Shown here piece by piece: positions 39,401 through 49,095 of a stretch of 64,000 nt of DNA. The first letter of the stretch is position 1. The number at the start of each line of letters is the position of its first letter. The notes below the pieces were generated by a model that did no database searches, was not told the DNA's origin, and saw nothing but the letters and a program-made list of their open reading frames with translations. The stretch is from Aquabacterium sp. CECT 9606 (GTDB taxonomy: Bacteria; Pseudomonadota; Gammaproteobacteria; Burkholderiales; Burkholderiaceae_C): NCBI RefSeq assembly GCF_918741295.1, contig NZ_CAKKNB010000004.1, positions 793,830 to 857,829 of the forward strand, given 5' to 3'. The position numbers and the translations under genes were made by a program.

Positions 39401-42154
39401 ATGACTCCCATCCGATCAAAAAATGCATTTGCTTCTGTGTTGAGCCTGGCCTTGGCCACGGCCTTGATGAGCCCGGCGCTGGCCAAAGGCCCGGTCGCCT
39501 CCACGACCTTGAGCCAGGTCACCGCGGTGGAAGGCATCCGTGAATACCGCCTGCCCAATGGCTTGCAGGTGCTGCTGATCCCCGATGATTCCAAACCCAC
39601 GACCACCGTCAACGTGACCTACCGTGTGGGCTCGCGCCACGAAAGCTATGGCGAGACGGGCATGGCGCACCTGCTGGAACACATGCTGTTCAAGGGTTCT
39701 CCCCGGCATCCCCAAGTGTGGGGTGATTTCAACAAACGTGGCTTCAGTGCCAATGGCTCCACGTCTTACGACCGCACCAACTATTACGCCAGCTTTGCCG
39801 CCAACGACGAGAACCTGCGTTGGTATTTGGAATGGCAGGCAGATGCCATGGTCAACAGCTTCATCGCGCGCAAGGACCTGGACAGCGAAATGACCGTGGT
39901 GCGCAACGAGATGGAAATGGGCGAGAACTCGCCCAGCCGCGTCTTGTTGGAGAAAACAGTGGCCTCCATGTACCAATGGCACAACTACGGCAAATCCACC
40001 ATCGGTGCCCGAGCCGACGTGGAAGGCGTGGACATCAGCCATTTGCAAGCCTTCTATCGCAAGCACTACCAGCCCGACAACGCGACCCTGATCGTGTCGG
40101 GCAAGTTCGACCAGGCCAAGGTGCTGGCCTGGGTGCAGCAATACTTTGCCGTGATCCCCAAGCCCAAGCGCGTGTTGCCCTCGTTGTACACGCTGGACCC
40201 GGTTCAGGATGGCGAAAGGGCCGTGACCTTGCGCCGCGTGGGCGGCGTGCCGCTGCTGTACGCGGGCTACCACGTGGTGCCTGGCGCCCACCCCGATTTT
40301 GCGGCGGTGGAGTTGCTGGAGGTGATCATGGGCGACAACCCATCCGGGCGCCTGCACAAGCGCCTGACCGACCAGCAATTGGCTGCTTCGGTGTTCAGCT
40401 TCTCACAAGCCCTGGCCGACCCGGGCTTCATGATCATGGGGGCTCAATTGGCGCCCGGCCAAGACATCGAGGCCTCTCGAAAAGCCTTGCTCGACGTGGT
40501 CGAATCGGTGGGCCGCGAGCCCATCACCCAGGAAGAACTCGACCGCGCGCGCACCAAATGGCTGAACGACTGGGACATGGGCTTTGCCGATTCGCAGCAT
40601 GTGGGCGTGGCCTTGTCCAGCGCGGTGGCCCAAGGCGACTGGCGTTTGATGTTCCTCAGCCGTGATCGCGTCAAGGCGGTCAAGCTGGCTGATGTGCAAC
40701 GCGTGGCCCAGCAGTACCTGGTGCAGTCCAACCGCACGGTGGGCGAGTACCTTCCCACTGCCACGCCGGTCCGCGCGCCGACGCCCCAGCGCGTTGACGT
40801 CGTGGCCATGCTGAAAGAATTCAAGGGCCAGGATGCGGGCGTGCAGGCCGAGACTTTCGTGGCCAGCCCCGCCAACATCAACGCGCGAACCCAACGCCTG
40901 ACCATCGAGCCAGGTTTGAAAGTGGCACTGTTGCCCAAGACCACCCGTGGCCAGGCCGTTAGGGCCACCCTGACCTTGCGCATGGGTGATGAAAAATCAC
41001 TGGCCAATTGGGGCGAGGTGCCCTCGGCCTTGGGCGAGCTGCTGGACAAGGGCAGCAGCACCTTGTCCCGACAGCAGGTCCAGGATCGGATGGACGCCTT
41101 GCAGGCCGAGGTGTCTTTCCAGGCCGACGATGGCACCTTGAGCGTGGGCATCTCGACCAAGCGCGAGAACCTGCCCGCCGCCATCGAGCTGGTGGGCGAT
41201 CTGTTGCGCCACCCCAGCTTGCCAGCCGATGCCTTGGAAGAGATTCGTCGCCAGGCCCTGACCGGCCTGGAAGGGCAGCGCAAAGAGCCCCAGGCGGTCC
41301 TGAACGAAGCCTTGTCGCGCCATGGCAACCCTTATCCACGCGGTGATGTCCGCCATGCCCGGACCTTTGACGAGATCGAATCCGATTGGCGTGCCGTGAA
41401 GATCGAGCAGGTGCGCGAGTTTCACACCAAATTCGTGGGCGCCAGCCAGGCTCAGTTTGCCGCGGTGGGCGATTTTGACGCCAAGGCCGTGACCTTGGCT
41501 TTGCAGCGTGCTTTGGGTGGGTGGAACAGCCAGCAAGCGATAGCACGCGTGCCATCCCCTTTGATACCCGTGCCGCCCGCGCGCCTGGTGTTGCCCACGC
41601 CCGATAAACAGAATGCGGCCATGCAGGTGCTGCAAGACTTGCCATTGAATGATTTGCACCCAGACTATCCCGCTTTCATGCTGGCGAATCATCTACTGGG
41701 CTCTGGCGGTGATTCCAGATTCTGGAATCGCATCCGTGAAAAGGAGGGTTTGTCTTACAGCGTTTACAGCGCGGTGCAATGGAATTCGATCGAACCCAAT
41801 TCTCAATGGATCGCCGCGGCCATTTTTGCGCCGCAAAATCGGGACAAGGTGGAAGCAGCTTTCCGCGAGGAAGTTGCCAAAGTGTTGGCCCAGGGGTTTA
41901 CGCAGGCCGAGTTTGAGGCAGGGAAACGCGGACTCTTGAATTTCAGGCAATTGTCACGCGCGCAAGATGCGCGCTTGGCGGCGGCCTGGGTCAGCAACCT
42001 TTACCTGGACCGCACATTCGAGGTGTCTGCCAAAGTGGACGCCGCCTTGGAAGCCCTGACCCTGGACCAGGTCAACCAGGCATTGAGGCGTTATCTCAAG
42101 CCCGATCAATTCGTGTTTGGGCTGGCCGGGGATTTCAAGGACAAGGCCCCATAA
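39401..42154 (+). CDS. M16-family zinc metallopeptidase (pitrilysin-like), periplasmic
   Basis: 917 residues from the ATG at 39401: a signal peptide ([19 protein letters not shown]), then an N-terminal active half with the inverted zinc motif HLLEH (residues 90-94) and the distal Glu in [15 protein letters not shown] second, inactive half begins near residue 500. The C-terminal RxY-type pair of the inactive half appears as [23 protein letters not shown]. Probably degrades peptides in the periplasm. Stands alone and ends in a strong terminator. Confidence 0.92.
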   Translation: MTPIRSKNAFASVLSLALATALMSPALAKGPVASTTLSQVTAVEGIREYRLPNGLQVLLIPDDSKPTTTVNVTYRVGSRHESYGETGMAHLLEHMLFKGSPRHPQVWGDFNKRGFSANGSTSYDRTNYYASFAANDENLRWYLEWQADAMVNSFIARKDLDSEMTVVRNEMEMGENSPSRVLLEKTVASMYQWHNYGKSTIGARADVEGVDISHLQAFYRKHYQPDNATLIVSGKFDQAKVLAWVQQYFAVIPKPKRVLPSLYTLDPVQDGERAVTLRRVGGVPLLYAGYHVVPGAHPDFAAVELLEVIMGDNPSGRLHKRLTDQQLAASVFSFSQALADPGFMIMGAQLAPGQDIEASRKALLDVVESVGREPITQEELDRARTKWLNDWDMGFADSQHVGVALSSAVAQGDWRLMFLSRDRVKAVKLADVQRVAQQYLVQSNRTVGEYLPTATPVRAPTPQRVDVVAMLKEFKGQDAGVQAETFVASPANINARTQRLTIEPGLKVALLPKTTRGQAVRATLTLRMGDEKSLANWGEVPSALGELLDKGSSTLSRQQVQDRMDALQAEVSFQADDGTLSVGISTKRENLPAAIELVGDLLRHPSLPADALEEIRRQALTGLEGQRKEPQAVLNEALSRHGNPYPRGDVRHARTFDEIESDWRAVKIEQVREFHTKFVGASQAQFAAVGDFDAKAVTLALQRALGGWNSQQAIARVPSPLIPVPPARLVLPTPDKQNAAMQVLQDLPLNDLHPDYPAFMLANHLLGSGGDSRFWNRIREKEGLSYSVYSAVQWNSIEPNSQWIAAAIFAPQNRDKVEAAFREEVAKVLAQGFTQAEFEAGKRGLLNFRQLSRAQDARLAAAWVSNLYLDRTFEVSAKVDAALEALTLDQVNQALRRYLKPDQFVFGLAGDFKDKAP

Positions 42155-42185
42155 AAAAAGCCGGCGCACCAGCGTCGGCTTTTTT
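42153..42185. terminator. Terminator between the M16 peptidase and hns genes
   Basis: AAAAAAGCCGGCGC, loop ACCA, GCGTCGGCTTTTTT (one G-T pair). A and T tracts on both sides let it work for both convergent genes. Confidence 0.9.
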
Positions 42186-42213
42186 GCAGAATCAACCAGA
42201 GGTTGATTCAAAT

Positions 42214-42552
42214 TCAGATCGCGAAATCTTCGAGTTTCTTGCCCGATGCCACAGCGGCTTGAACCCACTTGGGTTGCAGGCCACGGCCAGTCCACGTCTC
42301 GCCCGTGGCGGTATTGCGGTATTTGGGGGCGACCTTGCGGCCAGCACTGGCCGAAGGTGCCTTGCCCGTGCCGCCGGCCTTGCCGCCGCCCAGGTCTGCC
42401 AAGGTCAGGCCATGCTCGGCCATCAGTGACTTGACTTGGGCAATCACGCCAGCACGCTCGGCGCGGCGAGCATCTTGCAATTGTTTATCGAGTTCGGCCG
42501 ATTGCTTTTCGAGGGCGGCCTTTTTTGCCAGAAGATCTTGGTAGTTGCTCAT
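42214..42552 (-). CDS. H-NS family nucleoid protein
   Basis: 112 residues: an N-terminal coiled-coil oligomerisation domain (YQDLLAKKAALEKQSAELDKQLQDARRAERAGVIAQVKSLM), a flexible Gly/Ala/Lys linker, and the C-terminal DNA-binding domain YRNTATGETWTGRGLQPKWVQAAVASGKKLEDF. The AT-hook-like core is WTGRGLQPKW. Silences AT-rich DNA. AAGGA precedes the ATG. The upstream 147 bases are AT-rich compared with the rest of the window, which would suit self-binding. Confidence 0.94.
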   Translation of the reverse strand: MSNYQDLLAKKAALEKQSAELDKQLQDARRAERAGVIAQVKSLMAEHGLTLADLGGGKAGGTGKAPSASAGRKVAPKYRNTATGETWTGRGLQPKWVQAAVASGKKLEDFAI

Positions 42553-42699
42553 GAAGAGTCCTTGTGACCCGCAGTCGAGGGCGTTGAATACTTATTGAGG
42601 GAATCAGAGCGGGACGTTAAACGCCACAGTCGAATTTTAAGCACAAATATATTCAGTCTGCAAATCAGGCCTCAATTTTTTTAAATGGCGGGCCGGAAC

Positions 42700-43872
42700 T
42701 CAAGGCAAATTGCTCACATCCCGTGACACGGCCTGCCCCAGTTGAATCACCGCCAAGGCGTAATAGCTGGATTGGTTGTAGCGGGTGACCGCATAAAAAT
42801 TGTCCGTTCCTGCCACATATGTGGGGGCCGAATCGCCATTTTGAAGTTTCACCAAAGCCAGCAAACCCGTGTGGGTTTGGGCTGCATCGGGAAGCACGGC
42901 ACTCAGGCCTTGCATCTGAGTCACGCTGAAGCTGGGCACGATGTCAGGCGCGAGCAGTTTGGCCAGGGCATCCGCATCGGTGGGCGGGGTTACTTCGTAG
43001 TAGATGGGCATGTCTTTTTGCCAGCCATGCTCTGCCAGGTATTTGGCCACGCTGCCAATCGCGTCCACGGGGCTGCGAAGCAAGTCAATGCGGCCATCGC
43101 CATCAAAATCAATGGCGTAGTTGCGCACTGAGCTCGGCATGAATTGCGGTAAACCCAGCGCCCCGGCGTAAGAACCCAACACGGTGGTGGGATCCATGTT
43201 TTGTTCGTTGCACAGCTTTAGAAAGTGACCCAATTCTTTTTGAAAGAAAGCACTTCGGTCGCTGCGTCCTTTTGGAAAGTCCAAACCCAAGGTGGTCAAA
43301 GCATCCAGCACCCGGTAATTGCCCGTTTGGCGACCGTAGATGGTTTCCACGCCAATGACGCCGGCGATGATGCTGGCGGGTACGCCCCAGCGGGCTTCCG
43401 CACGCCGCAGGTCCAATTCGTAAGTGCGCCAGAAGGTCACCCCGGCTTTGATGCGTACGGGATCGATGAAGCGGCTGCGGTAAACGGCCCAGTTCTTGGC
43501 CGTGCCGCTGGGCGCGGGCATGATGAACTTGGTAATGCTCTCTTTGAAGCGCGCTTGAGACAGCGTGGAAAAGACCCAGGCCGGGTCCAGCTGAAACTCT
43601 GCCGCGAGGCGATCGGCCAGTGCGCGCGCATCGTCTCTTTGCGAGTAGTTGCCGGGCTCCACGGCGGCCACCTCGGTTTGCATCAGCATTGGCGCGGCAA
43701 CCGCTTGGCCGTCGGGTGTCTCTGCGATGGCTTGCGCAGCTTCAGGCAAAGCCGGGGCCTGGGCGGCTTCGGGCTCTGGCACGGGCGTGCTGGCGCAGCC
43801 ACTCAAGCCCAGGACCACAGCGCAAGGCAGGGTCAGGCGAAGTCGAAAAAAGAAGTCGGTCAATGTCGTCAT
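42700..43872 (-). CDS. mltB: Lytic murein transglycosylase B (lipoprotein)
   Basis: Cleaves peptidoglycan glycan strands at the inner face of the outer membrane. 390 residues from the ATG at 43872: lipoprotein signal with lipobox LSGC, an Ala/Pro/Glu-rich linker, then the SLT-like domain. Catalytic Glu 176 lies in AGVIGVETIYGRQTG. LGLPQFMPSSVRNYAIDFDGDGRIDL and the C-terminal SSYYALAVIQLGQAV follow. The frame is open to 43962, but the lipoprotein signal fixes the start. Confidence 0.93.
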   Translation of the reverse strand: MTTLTDFFFRLRLTLPCAVVLGLSGCASTPVPEPEAAQAPALPEAAQAIAETPDGQAVAAPMLMQTEVAAVEPGNYSQRDDARALADRLAAEFQLDPAWVFSTLSQARFKESITKFIMPAPSGTAKNWAVYRSRFIDPVRIKAGVTFWRTYELDLRRAEARWGVPASIIAGVIGVETIYGRQTGNYRVLDALTTLGLDFPKGRSDRSAFFQKELGHFLKLCNEQNMDPTTVLGSYAGALGLPQFMPSSVRNYAIDFDGDGRIDLLRSPVDAIGSVAKYLAEHGWQKDMPIYYEVTPPTDADALAKLLAPDIVPSFSVTQMQGLSAVLPDAAQTHTGLLALVKLQNGDSAPTYVAGTDNFYAVTRYNQSSYYALAVIQLGQAVSRDVSNLP

Positions 43873-43919
43873 GAAGGCGCGTGATGTCTGATGGCGCCGC
43901 CATGCGGGCACCTCGGACC

Positions 43920-46049
43920 TCAGTGTGCCCGATGCCGAACCTTGGCTCGTTGCACGCGCCACTGGCGGGCGTTGTCTTCGATGGACCTGATCAGTGGTTT
44001 GGCCAGAGCCAACAGCTGGCGTGGCTTGATGCTTTGGCCGGTGGCATCTTGGCTTGGGCCATAACGCAGGGCGTCCAGCGCCTGAAGCGCCGACACCGTT
44101 TGGCGCACCAGTGTTGCCTGGCGTTCATCGGCGGCAGGGCCCATGTTTTGCAAGACCCTGGCCCAGCTCAAGGCATATGCCGGCGCCTGGCCATCGGGCG
44201 GCGGAAAGCCTGCCTTGACCAAAGCCCGGTGCACGCTCCAAAGGGGGCGCAGCCAGGGCGATTGATGGAGGCGTTCCCGGGTGAGCCAAAGCCAGCCCAC
44301 ACCGGCCAGGGCAATGCCTGACAAGGCGATGGTCAAGGCGCGTGCCACGTCCGTCCAATCGTTGGCATCCCACCCCAGCTTGCCCAGCAATTGCTGCTGG
44401 CGGCCGCGTGAATATTGCAAAACCCAGACATTCCACCGGTGGTTGGTCGCTTCCCAGAATGCTTTGCCCTGGCGCCAGACCGGTGAGTCGAACTCGGGCA
44501 GGGCGCCAGCCAATCCGGTTCTGGGCGCGGCCAGCGGGCGACTGCGGTCAATGCGCTCGGGGGCGACCGCGGCGGTGGGGTCGGCACGCACCCAGCCTTC
44601 TCCGGCTTGCCAGTATTCGGCCCACGCATGGGCGTGGCTGTTGCGGACGATGTACAGGCCGTTGACGCTGTTGAGCTCCGCGCCTTGGTAGCCCGTCACC
44701 ACCCTGCTGGGCACCCCCATGGCGCGCATCACCACCACGAAAGACGAGGCGAAGTGCTCGCAAAAGCCAGCGCGTCGGTCCAACCAGAACCGGTCGACCT
44801 GGTGCGGCTGCGCTTGGTTTGGCGAGGTTTCGTCATCGCCCGGCGCCAGGGTGTAGCTGTAGTTTTCTCGGCGGATGTGGGCCAGCACGGCTTGCACCAG
44901 TTGGCGCGGACTGGCTTGTGCCAGGGCAGGATCGCGGTGCATGTTCTGGGCCCAGGCGATGGTGCGTGGGTTGTACCCCTGTGGCAATTGCACCCAGGTG
45001 GCCAGCTCCGACGGCGTATGGTTCACGCCATGGCGGAAATGGGTCCAGGCCTGCGCATCAAGCTGAATGCGCTCATGCAGGGGTGCGCCCATGGTCCAGG
45101 CCAGCCCTTGGCGCTGCAGCCGCAAGGCCGCTTGCTGCGCCGGTGTCTGAACTTTCAGCGTGGCTTCCAGCAGTGGCAAGATCCTGGCGTGGGTCGCCTC
45201 CATCGTGAGTTGGTAGCGGATGGCGGGGCCGCGGGTCTCGATGGGCGCTGGCTCGGTGTCTTCGGGCTCACCTCGGCGCACTCGCCGTGTGCGCCAGGTC
45301 TTGCCATCAAAGTCGTCCAGCACAGGCCCCCGGAAATACATCTCCGATGGGGCGGGGGGCGGGCCTTCAAAGCGCAGGTGCATGGCGATGCTGTCGTCCA
45401 GGGCCAATTCGGCCACATTGCCCAGGGTCAAGCTGTCGGACAAGCCTGACCGGGCCTGCGCGTCCGAGGGCAGTGCCCAGAGCGGTCCAATGCGCGGGAA
45501 CAGCAGAAACAGCACCAGCATCAGGGGCGCGCCCCAGACCAGCGTGCGGCCAGCTTCGCGCGACACGGCCAGCAGGGAAGGGCGGCCCAAAGGCCGTTGC
45601 GCCAGCACCAATGAGGTCATCAAGCCCCAGACGGCCAGCGCCATCAACACGGCCAGCACGATGCTTTGCGAATACAGAAACTGCGTCAGGATCAGGAAAA
45701 AGCCCAGCGAGGTCACCACGAAGGCGTCGCGGCGGGCGCGCAGCTCCAGCGTCTTCAAGCCGGTCAGCACGACCACCAAGGTCACACCTGCTTCACGGCC
45801 AAACAGCGCCCGGTGGGTCATCAGCGTGAGCCCCACGCACACGGCCAGGGCGGCCAGCAGCACCCAGCGTGGCGGCAGACGACCATCGCGCCAGGCCATG
45901 TGAGCCCGCCACAGCATGGCCAGCGTGGCTCCTGCGGAACACCACAGCGGCAAGCGGGCGGCATGGGGCGCCATGATCAAGGCCAATGTGGCCAACAGCC
46001 ACAAGGTGTCGCGTCCTTCGCGGCTGATGGCCAGGCGGGGGGCCCTCAT
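43920..46049 (-). CDS. TgpA-type membrane transglutaminase-like protein (DUF3488 + transglutaminase)
   Basis: 709 residues from the ATG at 46049: six or so N-terminal membrane helices (DUF3488), then a periplasmic transglutaminase core. A catalytic triad can be placed: Cys in RRAGFCEHFASSF, His in NSHAHAWAEYW and Asp in WVRADPTAAV. A further membrane helix (LTIALSGIALAGVGWLWL) and a cytoplasmic tail follow. TgpA is essential in Pseudomonas aeruginosa; its substrate is unresolved. Four-base overlap with DUF58 completes the moxR-DUF58-tgpA operon. Confidence 0.92.
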   Translation of the reverse strand: MRAPRLAISREGRDTLWLLATLALIMAPHAARLPLWCSAGATLAMLWRAHMAWRDGRLPPRWVLLAALAVCVGLTLMTHRALFGREAGVTLVVVLTGLKTLELRARRDAFVVTSLGFFLILTQFLYSQSIVLAVLMALAVWGLMTSLVLAQRPLGRPSLLAVSREAGRTLVWGAPLMLVLFLLFPRIGPLWALPSDAQARSGLSDSLTLGNVAELALDDSIAMHLRFEGPPPAPSEMYFRGPVLDDFDGKTWRTRRVRRGEPEDTEPAPIETRGPAIRYQLTMEATHARILPLLEATLKVQTPAQQAALRLQRQGLAWTMGAPLHERIQLDAQAWTHFRHGVNHTPSELATWVQLPQGYNPRTIAWAQNMHRDPALAQASPRQLVQAVLAHIRRENYSYTLAPGDDETSPNQAQPHQVDRFWLDRRAGFCEHFASSFVVVMRAMGVPSRVVTGYQGAELNSVNGLYIVRNSHAHAWAEYWQAGEGWVRADPTAAVAPERIDRSRPLAAPRTGLAGALPEFDSPVWRQGKAFWEATNHRWNVWVLQYSRGRQQQLLGKLGWDANDWTDVARALTIALSGIALAGVGWLWLTRERLHQSPWLRPLWSVHRALVKAGFPPPDGQAPAYALSWARVLQNMGPAADERQATLVRQTVSALQALDALRYGPSQDATGQSIKPRQLLALAKPLIRSIEDNARQWRVQRAKVRHRAH

Positions 46050-47137
46050 GCGCGCTTCCTTCGGGGTGGCGGCTCCACGATGCCCCAGGTGGCCAGGGCG
46101 TCCAGGCAGGACCGCAGGTGAGCACTGCCTTGTGCACACTCGATGGTTTGGCCCGGCAACTTCAAACCATAGGCCATGCCCGTTTGCTGGTCAGCCAGGA
46201 TCACCCAGCTGGCCAGGCGGCTCAGGCGCGCTTCGGCGTCCAGCCCCTGTAGTCCCGGGCTGTGCTCCCAATCCAGCCATAAATCGGGCGTGCGGCCAGC
46301 GGCAGGCTCCCGGCTGACCAGCCCTGTGCCCGCGGCCAGCGCGTGGCTTGATTTTTTCCAGGCTATCCAGCGCAGCGGGTCACCACGCCGGTAGGCCCGC
46401 AAACCTTCGGGCATCTCGGCCGAGGGAATGAAGGGGCGCACCGTGTGCGCGTCTGGCACCTCGCTGGCGCTGTCGGGCAGGGGCGGAGCGAAAGGGTCGA
46501 GTGCTGGCCAGACCAGCACCCTGCCTTGAGGCCGCCAATACCCCCAGGCCCGGAACAGCCCAAGGGGGTAGCGGCTTTGCAGCGTCAAGCGTGGCAGGTC
46601 CAGCCAGCCACGCAAGGCGGCGGGCACGTCCATCTCCACGGTGGTTTCGCTGGCAGGCCCCACCTCGCACTCGACCTTGGCCTCTTCATGCGAAGCGATG
46701 CCTGCTGCAATCGGCCGCGTCACCCGCAGCTCCAGGCCAAAACGCCCCCGGCGCTTGCCCGTGTGGGCCAACACCACGCCCACCCTCAGCACATCGCCCG
46801 CGTGCAGGCTGCGCAACGGCAGCAACCGCAGGCTCAAGCCGCGCACATTGGCGTGCGTGATGTGCATCGTCATCAAGGCCGCCCCGCTGACCATGAAGGT
46901 CAGCGCATAACCCAGGTTGATTTGTTCATTGATGGAGGCCAGCAGCATCACCATGATCACCACCGCGAACCCCCAGCCCGCTGGCGTGGGCAGGATGTAC
47001 AGGTTGCGCTGGGTGAAGGTGACCTGCTCGCGCGGGTGCAAGCGCGCCTCCCACCATTGGCGCCACCAAACCTGCGGCAGTTGCACCAGCCACTTGAAGG
47101 GATCCAGCAGACGACCGGGACGCCAGCCGCTGCTCAT
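46046..47137 (-). CDS. DUF58 domain membrane protein
   Basis: 363 residues: two close N-terminal helices (GWGFAVVIMVMLLASINEQINLGYALTFMVSGAALMTM), then a beta-rich part and the DUF58 signature RPFIPSAEMPEGLRAYRRGDPLRWIAWKKSS. It is the von Willebrand-like partner that is nearly always found with MoxR ATPases. The ATG at 47137 overlaps the moxR stop (ATGA); the longer open frame to 47236 is a shadow. Confidence 0.92.
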   Translation of the reverse strand: MSSGWRPGRLLDPFKWLVQLPQVWWRQWWEARLHPREQVTFTQRNLYILPTPAGWGFAVVIMVMLLASINEQINLGYALTFMVSGAALMTMHITHANVRGLSLRLLPLRSLHAGDVLRVGVVLAHTGKRRGRFGLELRVTRPIAAGIASHEEAKVECEVGPASETTVEMDVPAALRGWLDLPRLTLQSRYPLGLFRAWGYWRPQGRVLVWPALDPFAPPLPDSASEVPDAHTVRPFIPSAEMPEGLRAYRRGDPLRWIAWKKSSHALAAGTGLVSREPAAGRTPDLWLDWEHSPGLQGLDAEARLSRLASWVILADQQTGMAYGLKLPGQTIECAQGSAHLRSCLDALATWGIVEPPPRRKRA

Positions 47138-48102
47138 GGCACTTGGGTGGCCTCCAGCAGCGCGCGAGCCTGAGCGGTGGCGCTGCGGCCGGATTGCGGC
47201 AGAGAGATCAAGCGGTGCGCCACGGTGGGCACCCACAAGGTCTGAATGTCTTCAGGCGACACATGGCCACGTCCCAGGAACAAGGCGCGTGCCCTGGCGA
47301 GCCTGAGCAATGACAAGCCCGCCCGTGGGCTGAGCCCCTGGGCGAACCAGCGGCCGTCGCGTGTGGCCGTGAGCAGTGCTTGCAGGTAGTCGAGCAAGTC
47401 CTCGGCCACATGGATGGTGTTCACCTTGGCCTGCCAAGCGGCCCATTCACTGGGCGACAGCAAGGGCTGCAGGTGTTGGATGGCTTGGCGTCGGTCTTCA
47501 CCCATCAACAAGGCGCGTTCAGAGGCGGGGTCGGGGTAGCCCAGCGACAGGCGCATGGCAAACCGGTCCAGCTGAGATTCAGGCAACGGGTGCGTGCCCA
47601 GTTGTTCGGACGGATTCTGCGTGGCGATCACGAAAAACGGCGAGGGCAGGGGGCGTGTTTCGCCCTCCACGGACACCTGGCGTTCTTCCATGGCTTCCAG
47701 CAAGGCGCTCTGGGTGCGGGGCCCCGCCCGGTTGATTTCGTCGGCCAGCAGCACCTGGACAAAGACCGGGCCGGGGTGGAACACGAATTCTTCGCGCTGG
47801 CGTTCATACACGCTCACACCGATCAAATCGGATGGCAGCAAATCGGCCGTGAACTGGATGCGTGAGAAACTCAAGCCTAAGCAACGCGCCAGGGCTTGCG
47901 ACAGAGTGGTTTTGCCCACGCCCGGCACGTCTTCGATCAGCAGGTGGCCACCCGCCAGCAGGCAGATCACGCTCAGCGTGACCTGGTCTCGTTTGCCCAC
48001 GATGATCGTGCTAATCTGATCAACAAGCTGTGTGATCTGCGAGGCCTTCAAGGCGGCGGCGCTGGACGCTGCGGCAGGGATCGGTTCGGTGCGAAGAAGC
48101 AT
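47134..48102 (-). CDS. MoxR-family AAA+ ATPase
   Basis: 322 residues. Walker A PGVGKTTLS, Walker B LLADEINRAGPRTQSALLEAMEE, sensor FFVIATQNPSEQLGTHPLPESQLDRF, and the C-terminal lid domain with LSPRAGLSLLRLARA. Acts as a chaperone-like ATPase in concert with DUF58 proteins. First gene of the three-gene operon, 49 bases from the divergent deacetylase gene. Confidence 0.94.
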   Translation of the reverse strand: MLLRTEPIPAAASSAAALKASQITQLVDQISTIIVGKRDQVTLSVICLLAGGHLLIEDVPGVGKTTLSQALARCLGLSFSRIQFTADLLPSDLIGVSVYERQREEFVFHPGPVFVQVLLADEINRAGPRTQSALLEAMEERQVSVEGETRPLPSPFFVIATQNPSEQLGTHPLPESQLDRFAMRLSLGYPDPASERALLMGEDRRQAIQHLQPLLSPSEWAAWQAKVNTIHVAEDLLDYLQALLTATRDGRWFAQGLSPRAGLSLLRLARARALFLGRGHVSPEDIQTLWVPTVAHRLISLPQSGRSATAQARALLEATQVP

Positions 48103-48151
48103 GGCATTACCTTAACCCAAACCGGCGGGCCACACCGCGCTGGACTGACCC

Positions 48152-49087
48152 ATGTCGACCGGTTATTTCACCCATCCCGATTGCCTGGCCCACGACATGG
48201 GCCACGGCCACCCAGAGTGTCCTCAGCGCTTGCTGGCCATCGCCGATCACCTCAGGGTCCAGGGCCTGGATGCCCTGATGTCGCAGCGCGAAGCACCGCT
48301 GGCCAAATTGTCTGACCTCAGCCTGGCCCACGAGAGCAACTACGTGACCACGCTGGATGACTTCCTGCACCAGCTGGAGGCCACGGGTGACACACGTGCG
48401 CTTGACCCCGACACCCTGGCTTGCCCGGGCACCCGCTCTGCTGCATGGCGAGCTGCAGGCGCGGCCGTGGCCGCCACTGACGCCGTCATCGATGGGCAAC
48501 TGGACAATGCCTTTTGCGCGGTGCGCCCCCCAGGCCACCACGCCACACGCCGGCAGACCATGGGCTTTTGCCTTTTCAACAACGTCGCCGTGGCGGCCCG
48601 GCATGCCCTGGACGTTCGGGGCCTCAAGCGCGTTGCCATCGTGGATTTCGATGTTCACCATGGCAACGGCACCCAAGACATCATGGCCGACGACGATCGG
48701 GTGCTGATGGTCAGTTTTTACCAACATCCTTTCTACCCTTACAGTGGGGAAGAGTGCCGCGCAAGCAACATGGTCAACGTGCCCGTGCCCGCCCGCAGCA
48801 ATGGCAAGGTCGTCCGCGAAATCGTGGAGACCTACTGGCTGCACCGGCTGGAGTTCTTCCAGCCCGAGATGATTTTCATCTCCGCCGGCTTTGACGCCCA
48901 CCGCGAGGACGACATGGGCGGCCTGGGCCTGGTCGAAGCCGACTACGCCTGGATCACCAGCAAAATCATGGCTGTGGCCAAACGCTTTGCCAAGGGCAGG
49001 ATCGTCTCCTGCCTGGAAGGTGGCTACAACCTGGACGCCCTGGGCCGCAGTGTCGCGGCCCATCTGCGCGTGTTGATCGACGAATGA
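48152..49087 (+). CDS. Histone-deacetylase-superfamily amidohydrolase
   Basis: 311-residue zinc deacetylase of the acetoin-utilisation/acetylpolyamine amidohydrolase/class II HDAC group. Motifs: RPPGHHATRRQTMGFCLFNN (tandem active-site His), AIVDFDVHHGNGTQDI (zinc ligands Asp and His), ISAGFDAHREDDMGGL (third zinc ligand) and the Gly-rich LEGGYNLDALG. Bacterial substrates are probably small acetylated amines or acyl-lysines. Separated by eight bases from the mscS-like gene. Confidence 0.92.
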   Translation: MSTGYFTHPDCLAHDMGHGHPECPQRLLAIADHLRVQGLDALMSQREAPLAKLSDLSLAHESNYVTTLDDFLHQLEATGDTRALDPDTLACPGTRSAAWRAAGAAVAATDAVIDGQLDNAFCAVRPPGHHATRRQTMGFCLFNNVAVAARHALDVRGLKRVAIVDFDVHHGNGTQDIMADDDRVLMVSFYQHPFYPYSGEECRASNMVNVPVPARSNGKVVREIVETYWLHRLEFFQPEMIFISAGFDAHREDDMGGLGLVEADYAWITSKIMAVAKRFAKGRIVSCLEGGYNLDALGRSVAAHLRVLIDE

Positions 49088-49095
49088 CCTGACCC